Shown here: positions 51,417 to 59,735 of the stretch, piece after piece
Layout: the number at the start of each line of letters is the position of its first letter
Numbering within the stretch: position 1 is the first letter of the stretch
Origin: an uncultured Finegoldia sp.
GTDB lineage: Bacteria; Bacillota; Clostridia; Tissierellales; Peptoniphilaceae
DNA: 64,000 bases
Assembly (NCBI RefSeq): GCF_947252345.1
Contig: NZ_CAMXVC010000002.1
Location: 1-64,000 of the forward strand
Direction: 5' to 3'
Position numbers and translations under genes: made by a program
Notes under the pieces: model-generated
Databases searched by the model: none
The model's input: the letters and a program-made list of their open reading frames with translations, nothing else
What the model was told of the DNA's origin: nothing

Positions 51417-53237
51417 TTATTCTACTGTAACTGATTTAGCCAAGTTACGAGGCTTATCTACATCTAATCCTTTTTTCAAAGAAGTGTAATAGCCCAATAA
51501 TTGTTCAGGAATTACGGAAAGTATCGGATACAACAAATCCAAAGTCTTAGGAATGAAGATTATTTCTTCGGAGAAATCTTTCATTGAATCATTTCCTTCG
51601 ACAGTGATTGTAAATACCTTTGCTCCTCTTGTAACGACTTCTTGAACATTTGATATGGTTTTTTCAGCTAGTTTTGATTGCGTAATCACAGACAAAGCAG
51701 GCGTATCTTTTTCTATCAAAGCAATAGAACCGTGTTTCAATTCACCGGCAGGAAAAGCTTCGGTGTGAATGTAAGAAATCTCTTTTAGTTTTAAAGCGCC
51801 TTCTTTTACACTCAAAAAGTCAAGCCCACGACCTATGAAAAACATAGAATTGTCATTTTTGATTAAATCGGCAATTTTTTCTGTGATAGGTTCACATTTC
51901 AAAGCCTGTTTGATTTTTTCAGGCATCCTTTCCAACTCGTCGATGTATTTTGAATAATCAGAATCTGTTATTCTGTCTAATTTTTTTGCAAAATCCAACG
52001 CCAACATTATCATTGTAACCAACTGAGAAATGTATGCTTTAGTACTTGCTACTGCAATTTCAGGGCCGGCTAACGTGTAGATTACCTTGTCAGCTTCTCT
52101 TGCGATGGATGAACCAACGACATTTGTAACTGCCAAGACAGTGGCGTTTTTGTTTTTCGATTCACGAAGAGCAGCTAATGTGTCAGCGGTCTCGCCGGAT
52201 TGAGAAATCAAAATAACAAGAGTTTTTTCATCGATAAATGGGTCATTGTATCTAAACTCAGATGCAATATCTGTAATTACAGGTATTTTTGCGAGTTTTT
52301 CGATTGCGACCTTGCCAACTTCTCCAGCGTGAAAAGCAGTACCACATGCGACGATGTAGACCTTGTTGATATTTTTTAATTCATCTTTTGACAAGGAATT
52401 TTCGTCGAAATCTATCAAATTCTTTTTGACATTGTGCTTCAAAGTTTCTTTTACAACTTCGGGCTGTTCGTTTATTTCCTTTAACATAAAGTGCTTGTAG
52501 CCACCCTTACTAGCCTGATCCAATGTCATATTTACAGTTTTAACTTCTCTATCAATTTTTTCGAAGTTTTTATCGTAAATAGTGTAGCCTTTCTTGTCAA
52601 TCTCAACGACATCACCATTTTCTAAATACACAATATCTCTTGTGTATTTCAAAACGGAAGGAATATCACTTGCGAGAATGATTCCGTCATCGCATTTTGC
52701 AAGAATCAACGGAGATTCTTTTCTCACAGCGATTAATTTGTCCTTCTCATACTCTGAAACAATTCCCAACGCATAAGCGCCCTTTAATCTGTTGACTGTA
52801 GATTTTACAGCTTCTAACAAACTGTCCTTATAGTAATGGCTAATCAAAGCAACGACAATTTCGGTGTCTGTCGTGGATTTGAATTTATAACCATAACCTT
52901 CCATTTCTTTTTTTAATTCTTTGTAATTTTCGATAATACCGTTGTGAACAACAGAAAACTTCCCGTCAGAACTTACTTGTGGGTGAGCGTTGATTTCATT
53001 TGGCTCGCCATGAGTTGCCCATCTGATATGACCGATTCCAATATTTGCATTTTTATCAATCTCATCAATAGAATCTATTAAATTTTGCAATTTTCCTTTT
53101 CTTTTTACCGTTTCAATCTTGTCTGTAACAACAGAAATTCCGCTTGAATCATATCCTCTGTATTCCAGTGATTCGAGTCCGTTTAATATGACTTCAACAG
53201 CAGATTTCTCGCCATTATAGCAAACTATTCCGCACAT
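51417..53237 (-). CDS. glmS: Glutamine--fructose-6-phosphate aminotransferase
   Basis: 606 residues; makes glucosamine 6-phosphate, the entry to wall amino sugars. The N-terminal glutaminase domain has the catalytic Cys directly after Met (MCGIVCYNG), with EYRGYDSSGI and HIRWATHGEP. Two SIS sugar-isomerase domains follow from about 240, with ISQSGETADTLAAL and the C-terminal KPRNLAKSVTVE. GGAGG precedes the ATG; an earlier in-frame start would hide Cys1. Controlled by the glmS ribozyme upstream, and linked in pathway to glmM. Confidence 0.96.
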   Translation of the reverse strand: MCGIVCYNGEKSAVEVILNGLESLEYRGYDSSGISVVTDKIETVKRKGKLQNLIDSIDEIDKNANIGIGHIRWATHGEPNEINAHPQVSSDGKFSVVHNGIIENYKELKKEMEGYGYKFKSTTDTEIVVALISHYYKDSLLEAVKSTVNRLKGAYALGIVSEYEKDKLIAVRKESPLILAKCDDGIILASDIPSVLKYTRDIVYLENGDVVEIDKKGYTIYDKNFEKIDREVKTVNMTLDQASKGGYKHFMLKEINEQPEVVKETLKHNVKKNLIDFDENSLSKDELKNINKVYIVACGTAFHAGEVGKVAIEKLAKIPVITDIASEFRYNDPFIDEKTLVILISQSGETADTLAALRESKNKNATVLAVTNVVGSSIAREADKVIYTLAGPEIAVASTKAYISQLVTMIMLALDFAKKLDRITDSDYSKYIDELERMPEKIKQALKCEPITEKIADLIKNDNSMFFIGRGLDFLSVKEGALKLKEISYIHTEAFPAGELKHGSIALIEKDTPALSVITQSKLAEKTISNVQEVVTRGAKVFTITVEGNDSMKDFSEEIIFIPKTLDLLYPILSVIPEQLLGYYTSLKKGLDVDKPRNLAKSVTVE

Positions 53238-53290
53238 AAATTTACCTCCAAATTTTTTCGAGATACACTTCATTTTTTTTGTTTCAAAAT

Positions 53291-53393
53291 CACTTTTGAA
53301 CTTTGTTAAATGCTAAGGCTGTGTGACCTATAGAGCTCCCGCCGAATACTTCGATAACTCTATCCCTCGTTAACCTAAAAAAGGTCTGGCGCT
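53291..53393 (-). ncRNA. glmS self-cleaving ribozyme/riboswitch
   Basis: On the minus strand the leader of glmS shows the ribozyme core: AAGCGCC at the cleavage site (cut expected before the G at 53392), a short P1, AACGAGG, TTATCGAA, TTCGGCGGGAG, a P2-type pairing ATAGAG/CTCTAT, CACAGCC, and CATTT/AAAGTG near the 3' end. Binding of glucosamine 6-phosphate should trigger self-cleavage and lower glmS expression. The peripheral P3-P4 part is short, and GACGAGG of the usual core reads AACGAGG. Confidence 0.9.
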
Positions 53394-53416
53394 TTGTCCT
53401 TTTTATCTCTTGAGTT

Positions 53417-53445
53417 ATTATATCAAATAAAAATTCTAGTGTAAA
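53417..53445 (-). promoter_or_regulatory. Promoter of glmS
   Basis: Minus strand TTTACA, 17-base spacer, TATAAT, about 25 bases before the ribozyme cleavage site. Confidence 0.8.
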
Positions 53446-53582
53446 TTTTATTGGAAAATTGCAATAATTTCGCAACAACCAAAAAAAACTTTGCAATTAA
53501 TGTAAAAGATTGCGAAGAAAAATAAAATTTTTGAAACAAACAAGAACATTTTTGTAACAAATTAAAAAGATTTTGAAAATAA

Positions 53583-53621
53583 ATATTGATTAGTCTTGAC
53601 AATAATTTTCTTTATCAATAT
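53583..53621. promoter_or_regulatory. Inverted half-sites around the feo promoter
   Basis: ATATTGAT (53583-53590) and ATCAATAT (53614-53621) form a perfect inverted pair separated by 23 bases. They flank the -35 box and run into the -10 box of the feo operon. The placement suits a repressor such as an iron-responsive regulator, but it does not match a textbook Fur box. Confidence 0.4.
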
Positions 53622-53624
53622 AAT
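53596..53624 (+). promoter_or_regulatory. Promoter of the feo operon
   Basis: TTGACA, 17-base spacer, TATAAT: a full sigma-A consensus, with a leader of about 36 bases to the first feoA. Confidence 0.85.
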
Positions 53625-53636
53625 AACAGTGCAATA

Positions 53637-53654
53637 AATTTAAACGTTTAAATT
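53637..53654. repeat. 18-base perfect palindrome in the feo leader
   Basis: AATTTAAACGTTTAAATT is self-complementary over all 18 bases. It abuts the GAGGGTGAT ribosome site of the first feoA. It could be an operator or a weak hairpin affecting translation. Confidence 0.55.
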
Positions 53655-53667
53655 GAGGGTGATTTTT

Positions 53668-53895
53668 ATGAATTTGGCAATAGCGCCACTGAACCAGGAT
53701 TTTGAAATTATCAAAATCAAGAAGATAAAAGATGAATCACAAAAAAAGCTATTGAATAATATGGGATTCATTGAAGGAGCCGTTATAACTGTTGTTTCTG
53801 AAAATTTTGGAAATTTAATAGTTAAAATAAAAGGGTCAAGAGTAGCTATCGGAAAAGATTTAGCTACGAGGATTGAAGTCAATTCTATTGGTTAA
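53668..53895 (+). CDS. feoA: FeoA-domain protein (first copy)
   Basis: 75 residues, a single SH3-like FeoA domain: LAIAPLNQDFEIIKIKKIKDESQKK followed by LNNMGFIEGAVITVVSENFGN and a closing IKGSRVAIGKDLATRIEV. FeoA is a small cytosolic partner of the FeoB iron channel. ATG after GAGGGTGAT. First of two consecutive, clearly different feoA genes. Confidence 0.88.
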   Translation: MNLAIAPLNQDFEIIKIKKIKDESQKKLLNNMGFIEGAVITVVSENFGNLIVKIKGSRVAIGKDLATRIEVNSIG

Positions 53896-53910
53896 AAGGA
53901 GGGTATATAA

Positions 53911-54153
53911 GTGGATAATGAATTGAATCTGAAGAATGCCGAAGTAGGTTCTTACTACAGAATCGTCAAGATTTTGGGTAAAGGTCCTGTAAAAAGAAGA
54001 ATTATGGATATGGGCATTACAAAAAATGTAGAAATCTACATTAGAAAGGTTGCACCTTTGGGAGATCCGGTTCAAATCAATTTAAGAGGATATGAATTGA
54101 GTCTTAGAAAAGGCGATGCAGAAAATATTTTAATTGAAAAAATAAATAAATAA
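53911..54153 (+). CDS. feoA: FeoA-domain protein (second copy)
   Basis: 80 residues, another FeoA domain with VGSYYRIVKILGKGPVKRRIMDMGITKNVEIYIRKVAPLGDPVQINLRGYELSLRKGDAENI, closer to the classical FeoA sequence than the first copy. Starts with GTG, preceded by AAAGGAGGG. Fourteen bases separate it from feoB. Confidence 0.92.
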   Translation: MDNELNLKNAEVGSYYRIVKILGKGPVKRRIMDMGITKNVEIYIRKVAPLGDPVQINLRGYELSLRKGDAENILIEKINK

Positions 54154-54167
54154 TTTTAGGAGGACTT

Positions 54168-56297
54168 ATGTCTATTAGAATAGCGTTAGCTGGTAACCCT
54201 AACAGTGGTAAATCTACATTATTTAACGCTTTGACAGGTTCCAACCAATACGTTGGTAACTGGCCAGGTGTTACTGTAGAAAAAAAAGAGGGTAGTTTAA
54301 AGAAAAAAAAGGAGATTAAAATTACCGACTTACCAGGTATTTATTCTTTATCTCCATATACTTTGGAAGAAGTAGTCAGCAGAAATTATCTTATCAACGA
54401 AAAACCTGATGTAATCATCAACGTTATAGATGCGTCTAACATCGAAAGAAACTTGTACTTATCAACTCAATTATCAGAAATTGGAATACCAATGGTGTTA
54501 GCATTTAACATGATGGATGTTGTCAAAAAAAACAACGATAAGATAGATACAAAGTTGATTACAGAAAAAATTGGAGTTCCTATTGTCGAAGTATCGGCAT
54601 TAAAGAAACAAAATCTTGATGAATTGATTGCTGTTGCAGAAAAACAAGCGACAAGTCAACCAAAATTAATCAGCGATTTTAGTGAAAAAATTGAAAATGT
54701 ACTAACAGAAATTGAAAACAGCGTAGAGTTTATTAAAAATTCTGATGCTAAAAGATGGTTTGCTATTAAAGCTTTGGAAAGAGACGAAAAAGCTATGCAA
54801 GCCGTAACAATGACTCCAGACGAAAAAGCGAGAGTAGAATCAATCGTGTCAACTGTTGAAGATGAAATGGATGATGACGGTGAATCTATAATCACAGACG
54901 AAAGATATTCATTTATAACATCATTGACAACTAAGGCAGTTAAAAAAGGTAGAACTGGTTTAACTGTCAGTGATAAAATCGATAGAATTGTTACAAACAG
55001 ATTTTTGGCATTGCCAATTTTCGTGTTGATAATGATGGCAGTTTACTACATTGCAGTTAAAGTTGTCGGTGGTCCTCCATTCCACGATTGGTGGGCAGAT
55101 GTTGTAATGGGAAGTGAATTAGCTGATTTAGCTACAAAAGGATTAGAAGTAATTGGAACTAGCGAATGGTTGACAAGCCTTGTAGTAGATGGTATTGTTG
55201 CCGGTGTTGGTGCAGTATTGGGATTCTTGCCTATGATTGCAACACTAGAATTATTGCTTGCTATTTTGGAAGATATCGGATATATGTCAAGAATTGCATT
55301 TATATTAGATAGAATGTTCAGAAAATTTGGTTTATCTGGTAAATCATTTATTCCGATTTTGATTGGTACTGGTTGTTCAGTTCCAGGAATTATGGCAACA
55401 AGAACTATTGAAAATGAAAACGACAGAAAAATGACTATAATCGTTGCATCATTTATGCCTTGCGGTGCAAAAACAGAAATTATAGCATTATTTGCAGCAG
55501 CAATTTTCGGTCAGTGGTGGTTTGCTCCATTATTGTATTTTACAGGAATTTTGGCAGTAATAATCAGTGGTCTTATTTTGAAGAAAACAAAAGCATTCTC
55601 TGGTGAACCTGCTCCATTCGTAATGGAACTTCCTGAATATCATACACCAACTGTTTCAAATTTTTTGCGTGTGACTTGGGATAGAACTAAATCATTTATC
55701 ATAAAAGCAGGTACAATCATCTTAGTTGCATCAATCTGCGTATGGTTCTTGCAAAACATATCTGTTAAGGGAGAATTTGTTCATTTCGACGATAACAGTA
55801 CTGATACTATATTGGCTTATATCGGAAAAATATTCGCTCCATTATTTGCTCCATTGGGATTCGGTAACTGGACAGCAACTGTTGCAAGTTTCTTAGGAAC
55901 AGTTGCAAAAGAAATGGTAGTCAGCGTTTACGGTATCGTATCAGGCGTTGGTGATGATGCAGACAAGGTAGCGACTTTGGTAAAGGCTCACTTCACAATT
56001 GCATCTGCATTGAGCTTCTTGATTTTCAACCAATTAACAGTTCCTTGCTTCGCAGCAGTAGGTGCAATAAAAGAAGAAATGAACTCAGGAAAATGGACAG
56101 CATTTGCAATTTGTTATCAAATCGTATTTGCTTATATAATTTCATTTATGGTATATCAATTCCTAAATGTACTAGTATTGAAACAAGCATTCACATTGAG
56201 CACTGGAATTGCAGTTGTAGTATTAGTGGCAATGTTGTACTTGATATTTAGAAAAGATAAATACAAACACAATGAATCAAAAAGAGCAGTACAATAG
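54168..56297 (+). CDS. feoB: Ferrous iron transporter FeoB
   Basis: 709 residues. The N-terminal G domain has ALAGNPNSGKSTLFNAL (G1), the WPGVTVEKKEG switch, DLPGIYSL (G3), and NMMD (G4). Then a helical domain (about 170-260) and a membrane part of about ten helices with the two Gate motifs (IGTGCSVPGIMATRTI and TVAKEMVVSVYG). FeoB imports Fe2+, which this iron-sulphur-rich organism needs for hydrogenase and radical SAM enzymes. AGGAGG precedes the ATG. Confidence 0.96.
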   Translation: MSIRIALAGNPNSGKSTLFNALTGSNQYVGNWPGVTVEKKEGSLKKKKEIKITDLPGIYSLSPYTLEEVVSRNYLINEKPDVIINVIDASNIERNLYLSTQLSEIGIPMVLAFNMMDVVKKNNDKIDTKLITEKIGVPIVEVSALKKQNLDELIAVAEKQATSQPKLISDFSEKIENVLTEIENSVEFIKNSDAKRWFAIKALERDEKAMQAVTMTPDEKARVESIVSTVEDEMDDDGESIITDERYSFITSLTTKAVKKGRTGLTVSDKIDRIVTNRFLALPIFVLIMMAVYYIAVKVVGGPPFHDWWADVVMGSELADLATKGLEVIGTSEWLTSLVVDGIVAGVGAVLGFLPMIATLELLLAILEDIGYMSRIAFILDRMFRKFGLSGKSFIPILIGTGCSVPGIMATRTIENENDRKMTIIVASFMPCGAKTEIIALFAAAIFGQWWFAPLLYFTGILAVIISGLILKKTKAFSGEPAPFVMELPEYHTPTVSNFLRVTWDRTKSFIIKAGTIILVASICVWFLQNISVKGEFVHFDDNSTDTILAYIGKIFAPLFAPLGFGNWTATVASFLGTVAKEMVVSVYGIVSGVGDDADKVATLVKAHFTIASALSFLIFNQLTVPCFAAVGAIKEEMNSGKWTAFAICYQIVFAYIISFMVYQFLNVLVLKQAFTLSTGIAVVVLVAMLYLIFRKDKYKHNESKRAVQ

Positions 56298-56324
56298 AGT
56301 TAAAATTTAAAAGAAGGTGATTTT

Positions 56325-56462
56325 TTGAACATTGCAGATATAGTAGTATTAATTGTAATTGCGGTTGCAGTTGTTTTTGCAATACGTCATATTATAAAAA
56401 AAGGTGGAAGCTGTGATTGCGGATCCGGTTCTTGTCCACATTCTAAAAATTATGACAAATAA
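56325..56462 (+). CDS. FeoB-associated Cys-rich membrane protein
   Basis: 45 residues, starting TTG after AGAAGGTGA. A single membrane helix (about 4-22) is followed by RHIIKKGGSCDCGSGSCPHSK, a short tail with three cysteines and a histidine. This is the arrangement of the small proteins found behind feoB in many Firmicutes. The tail may bind iron as it leaves FeoB, but this is not established. Last gene of the feo operon. Confidence 0.85.
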   Translation: MNIADIVVLIVIAVAVVFAIRHIIKKGGSCDCGSGSCPHSKNYDK

Positions 56463-56468
56463 AAAAAT

Positions 56469-56495
56469 AAGCGTGGTCTAATACAGACCACGCTT
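56469..56495. terminator. Bidirectional terminator of feo and the AraC-type gene
   Basis: AAGCGTGGTCT-AATAC-AGACCACGCTT forms a perfect eleven-pair stem; A-run on the left. The minus-strand gene ends inside this stem. Confidence 0.88.
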
Positions 56496-57140
56496 TGTTA
56501 TTGTGCGAAATTTTTTGGGAGTGACTTTTTTTATGTTCTTAAATTGTTGACAAAAATAAGAATCGGATTTGAAACCGACAGATTTTGAAATCTCCGTTAT
56601 AGATTTATCGGTATTAGTCAACAATAAAATGCTTTTTTCAATTCTAAATGTATTCAAAATATTTGGAAGATTTGTTCCAGTATTCTGCGCAATCAATGTC
56701 GACAAATAACTTCTTGAAACGTGAAATTGTTCTGATAAAATATCCAACGAGATTTTCTTGTCACAGTTGTTGTAGATGTAATCAAGAGCTCTTTTTATCA
56801 GAGGGTTTTCACATCCTTTTGTGAAAATATCTTGATTTGATGAATAATAGTCCACAATTTCAAAAAGAACATTGCGTAAATTTTTAGATTCGCAGTTTTC
56901 TATTTTAAAAAGAAATTTATTTTTTGTTTTCTCTTGTAATTTTAATTTTTCTTCATCATTTGTGTTTTTTAATTGATTCCAGAAAAAAATTCCCAATAAT
57001 TGAATAATGGTGTTTTTATTATTTCTCGGATTGGATTCGGAATCGTCCCAATTTTTACTCAACTCATCCGCGTATTCGTTGGCTTGTTCATTTAGCTTTA
57101 ACAAAACAGCGTTGATTAAATTTGACTGAAGCGTAATCAT
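56478..57140 (-). CDS. AraC-family transcriptional regulator
   Basis: 220 residues. The C-terminal 100 residues hold the two helix-turn-helix motifs of AraC/XylS proteins: ISLDILSEQFHVSRSYLSTLIAQNTG near 130-155 and SITEISKSVGFKSDSYFCQQFKNIKKVTPKKFR near 178-210. The N-terminal 110 residues are helical, with no recognised sensor domain. Convergent with feo and divergent from the CWB2 protein gene, which is the likeliest target by position. Inducer unknown. Confidence 0.88.
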   Translation of the reverse strand: MITLQSNLINAVLLKLNEQANEYADELSKNWDDSESNPRNNKNTIIQLLGIFFWNQLKNTNDEEKLKLQEKTKNKFLFKIENCESKNLRNVLFEIVDYYSSNQDIFTKGCENPLIKRALDYIYNNCDKKISLDILSEQFHVSRSYLSTLIAQNTGTNLPNILNTFRIEKSILLLTNTDKSITEISKSVGFKSDSYFCQQFKNIKKVTPKKFRTITKRGLY

Positions 57141-57269
57141 ATTTCAAATCCTTTCGTTTGTTTTGAATCTATATGTTTATTATATAACTAAATCGTACAA
57201 ATAAGCAAGAATTAACAATTTTTTGCAAAAACTTGCTGTTTTAATATATAATTATTGAAAGAGGTAAAT

Positions 57270-58250
57270 ATGAAAAAATTTTTGATTTTTTGTCTGTGCT
57301 TTTTGTTTTTGTCTACAAAATCTAAAGCAGATGGCGATTTGAAATTAGACAAGTCAATAATAGAAGATTATTCTGATTTGTCGGTACAATTGAATAAAGA
57401 GATGTTCAATAAAATTCCAAATCTTGTCATAGTCAATGAAAAAAAAGAAAGCGATGTTATTAGTGCGTTGAGCTTTGCGTATAAGAATAAATCAGCCATT
57501 ATGCTGATAAAAAATGACGGTGACTATGTTAAGGAAGACAGCCCTATATTAAATGAAACAATTAGATTAAAAGCCAAGAACGTATACATTATTGGTGGGG
57601 AAAAGTCTGTTTGTGAAAAAGTGTCCGACAATCTCAAACTGAAAGGTCTTTTAGTTACAAGAATTGATGGCAAAAACAGATTCGAAGTTGCAAAAAACGT
57701 GATAAAAGAAAACACCAATCTCAATCCCACGGACACACTAGTAATTAGTGATAGTTCTAATTTTAGTTATGTGAGTGCAAAAATCGGTAGCTATTTAAAA
57801 AATGGATTTGCGATTTCATTTGTCAATGGTAAAAAATTCGACGATTCCATTATAAAGTTAGCTATTGACAGGGGGATTTCCAAGGTGATAATTGATCAAC
57901 CTTATTCGGTTGTAGGTAAGATTTACGATGATAAATTAAAAGAAAATGGATTCAAAGTAATTAGAAACGATTATAAGTCGGTGTATGAGGCGAATTTTTC
58001 ACAAAATTCTGGAATAAATTATTCGAAAATAATATTCACAGACTATAAAGATACAAGGGCAACGCTGCTTTCGAGTTATGTATGTATAAGTAAAAACTAC
58101 GTAAATGTTTTGGTAAATGAAGGAAATGTTGACAAGACGACCAATAAATTGCTATCCACGTCAACAAAACCTGCAGTATATATAGGAAGAAGTGAGTCTA
58201 ATTTTACCAATTTAGCAAAAAAACTAGAATTATTTTATAAAATTGATTGA
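57270..58250 (+). CDS. Secreted protein made of CWB2 cell-wall-binding repeats
   Basis: 326 residues. The signal peptide (about 1-20, FLIFCLCFLFLSTKSKA) is followed by three CWB2 (cell wall binding 2) modules. The clearest mark is VYIIGGEKSVCEKVSDNLKLKGLLVTRIDGKNRFEVAKNV near 100-140. In clostridia three CWB2 modules together anchor proteins to a wall polymer. Here there is no effector domain besides them. The ATG after GAAAGAGG was chosen over an in-frame TTG upstream. Divergent from the AraC-type regulator. Confidence 0.85.
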   Translation: MKKFLIFCLCFLFLSTKSKADGDLKLDKSIIEDYSDLSVQLNKEMFNKIPNLVIVNEKKESDVISALSFAYKNKSAIMLIKNDGDYVKEDSPILNETIRLKAKNVYIIGGEKSVCEKVSDNLKLKGLLVTRIDGKNRFEVAKNVIKENTNLNPTDTLVISDSSNFSYVSAKIGSYLKNGFAISFVNGKKFDDSIIKLAIDRGISKVIIDQPYSVVGKIYDDKLKENGFKVIRNDYKSVYEANFSQNSGINYSKIIFTDYKDTRATLLSSYVCISKNYVNVLVNEGNVDKTTNKLLSTSTKPAVYIGRSESNFTNLAKKLELFYKID

Positions 58251-58285
58251 AAACGAGTTGTTTTTACTTGATTTTTGCAAAAAAC

Positions 58286-58314
58286 TTTAAAAAAATTGCC
58301 ATTTAGGGTATAAT
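58286..58314 (+). promoter_or_regulatory. Promoter of the tig-clp region
   Basis: TTTAAA, 17-base spacer, TATAAT, about 65 bases before the trigger factor start. The -35 is weak. Confidence 0.5.
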
Positions 58315-58382
58315 ATTAGCTGGAATTTCTTTTTTTGAAGATGAAATTATTATAAATTTAAATAAAAAATTAGGAGGAAAGT

Positions 58383-59702
58383 ATGAGCGCAGAGCTTATA
58401 AGTAAAGAAAAAAACCAAGCGGTATTTACTAGTGTAATACCTGCGGAAGATTTCAATAATGCGATAGAGGAAAGTTACAAAAAAAATAGATCCAGATTCA
58501 GTTTGAAAGGATTTAGAAAGGGCAAGGTTCCTAGAAAAATGTTGGAAAGAGCGTATGGCGAAGGATTATTCTACGAAGATGCTGTAAATCTTTTATTGCC
58601 AAGCCTTTATGAGAAAGCTATCGAAGAATTAGAATTAGAACCAGTTTCTCAACCAGAAATTGACCTTGACGATATCACTGAAAACAATGATGTCAAAGTG
58701 AAGTTCACTGTTGATTTGAAGCCAGAGTTTGAATTGGGAGATTATTCTAATCTTAAAGCTGAAATCGAAGAATACAAAGTAACTGATTCTGATGTTGATA
58801 TGAAAATAAAGCATGAACTTGAACACAATGCTAGAATGCAAGATGTTGAAGGAAGAGAAGCTAAAGAAAACGACATTGTTTCTATCAATTTCAAAGGATT
58901 TGTCGGAGATAAAGCATTTGATGGTGGAGAAGCTGAAGATTATGAATTGACTCTAGGTTCACATACTTTCATTCCAGGTTTTGAAGAACAAATCATAGGT
59001 CACAATATCGGAGATGAATTTGACGTAAATGTTAAATTCCCAGAAGATTATCACGAAGCTTCTTTGAAGGGAAAGGATGCTAAATTTGTTTGCAAAATCA
59101 ATTCAATCAAAGAAAAAGTTATGCCTGAATTAGATGATGAATTTGTAAAAGATGTTTCTGAGTTTGACACATTGGATGAATACAAAAAAGACATCAAAGA
59201 ACACTTAGAAAAAGACAATGAACAAAGACTATTAGTAGAAAAACAAAACAAGTCTGTTGAAGCTTTGATTGATGTCACTGAAATAGATGTTCCAGAATCA
59301 ATGATTGACAATGAAGTAAATCGTCAATTCCAAGATTTCGCTAAGAGAGTTCAACAAATGGGACTTAACACTGAGCAATATTTCCAAATCACTAACTCAA
59401 AAGAAGAAGATGTTAAGAATGAATTGAGAGCTAATGCACAGTTGAAAGTAAAAGGCGATTTGGTATTGGAAAAATACATTGAAAAAGAAAACATCGAATC
59501 AACAGAAGAAGAATTGGACGAACAATTAAAAGAATTTGCCAAAGTTTACGGAAAAGATGACGAAGAAAAATTCATCAACGATTTCAAAAACAGTCCAAAT
59601 ATCGAATTTTTGAAAGAAGACATCAAGAGAAAAAAAGCACTAGAAAAACTTGTAGAAAACACTAAATTTGAAACTAAAAAAGAAGAAAAATCAGATAAAT
59701 AA
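58383..59702 (+). CDS. tig: Trigger factor
   Basis: 439 residues, ribosome-bound chaperone and prolyl isomerase. The N-terminal ribosome-binding domain has the signature FRKGKVPRKMLERAYG near 43-58 (normally GFRxGKxP). The FKBP-type domain is near 150-240, with VSINFKGFVGDKAFDGG and FIPGFEEQIIGHNIGDEF. A long helical C-terminal domain follows. AGGAGG precedes the ATG. It is followed closely by clpP and clpX, the usual order. Confidence 0.96.
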   Translation: MSAELISKEKNQAVFTSVIPAEDFNNAIEESYKKNRSRFSLKGFRKGKVPRKMLERAYGEGLFYEDAVNLLLPSLYEKAIEELELEPVSQPEIDLDDITENNDVKVKFTVDLKPEFELGDYSNLKAEIEEYKVTDSDVDMKIKHELEHNARMQDVEGREAKENDIVSINFKGFVGDKAFDGGEAEDYELTLGSHTFIPGFEEQIIGHNIGDEFDVNVKFPEDYHEASLKGKDAKFVCKINSIKEKVMPELDDEFVKDVSEFDTLDEYKKDIKEHLEKDNEQRLLVEKQNKSVEALIDVTEIDVPESMIDNEVNRQFQDFAKRVQQMGLNTEQYFQITNSKEEDVKNELRANAQLKVKGDLVLEKYIEKENIESTEEELDEQLKEFAKVYGKDDEEKFINDFKNSPNIEFLKEDIKRKKALEKLVENTKFETKKEEKSDK

Positions 59703-59735
59703 AATCCATTTAATTGGAAAATAGGAGGGTTATGT

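Noticed and set aside
53417..53445. Possibility that the glmS promoter and the feo promoter share one operator
   Set aside because: They are about 150 bases apart and the symmetrical elements sit only around the feo promoter.
53290..53496. 68-codon minus-strand frame upstream of glmS
   Set aside because: The same bases form the glmS promoter and ribozyme; RNA motifs explain the sequence and no ribosome site is present.
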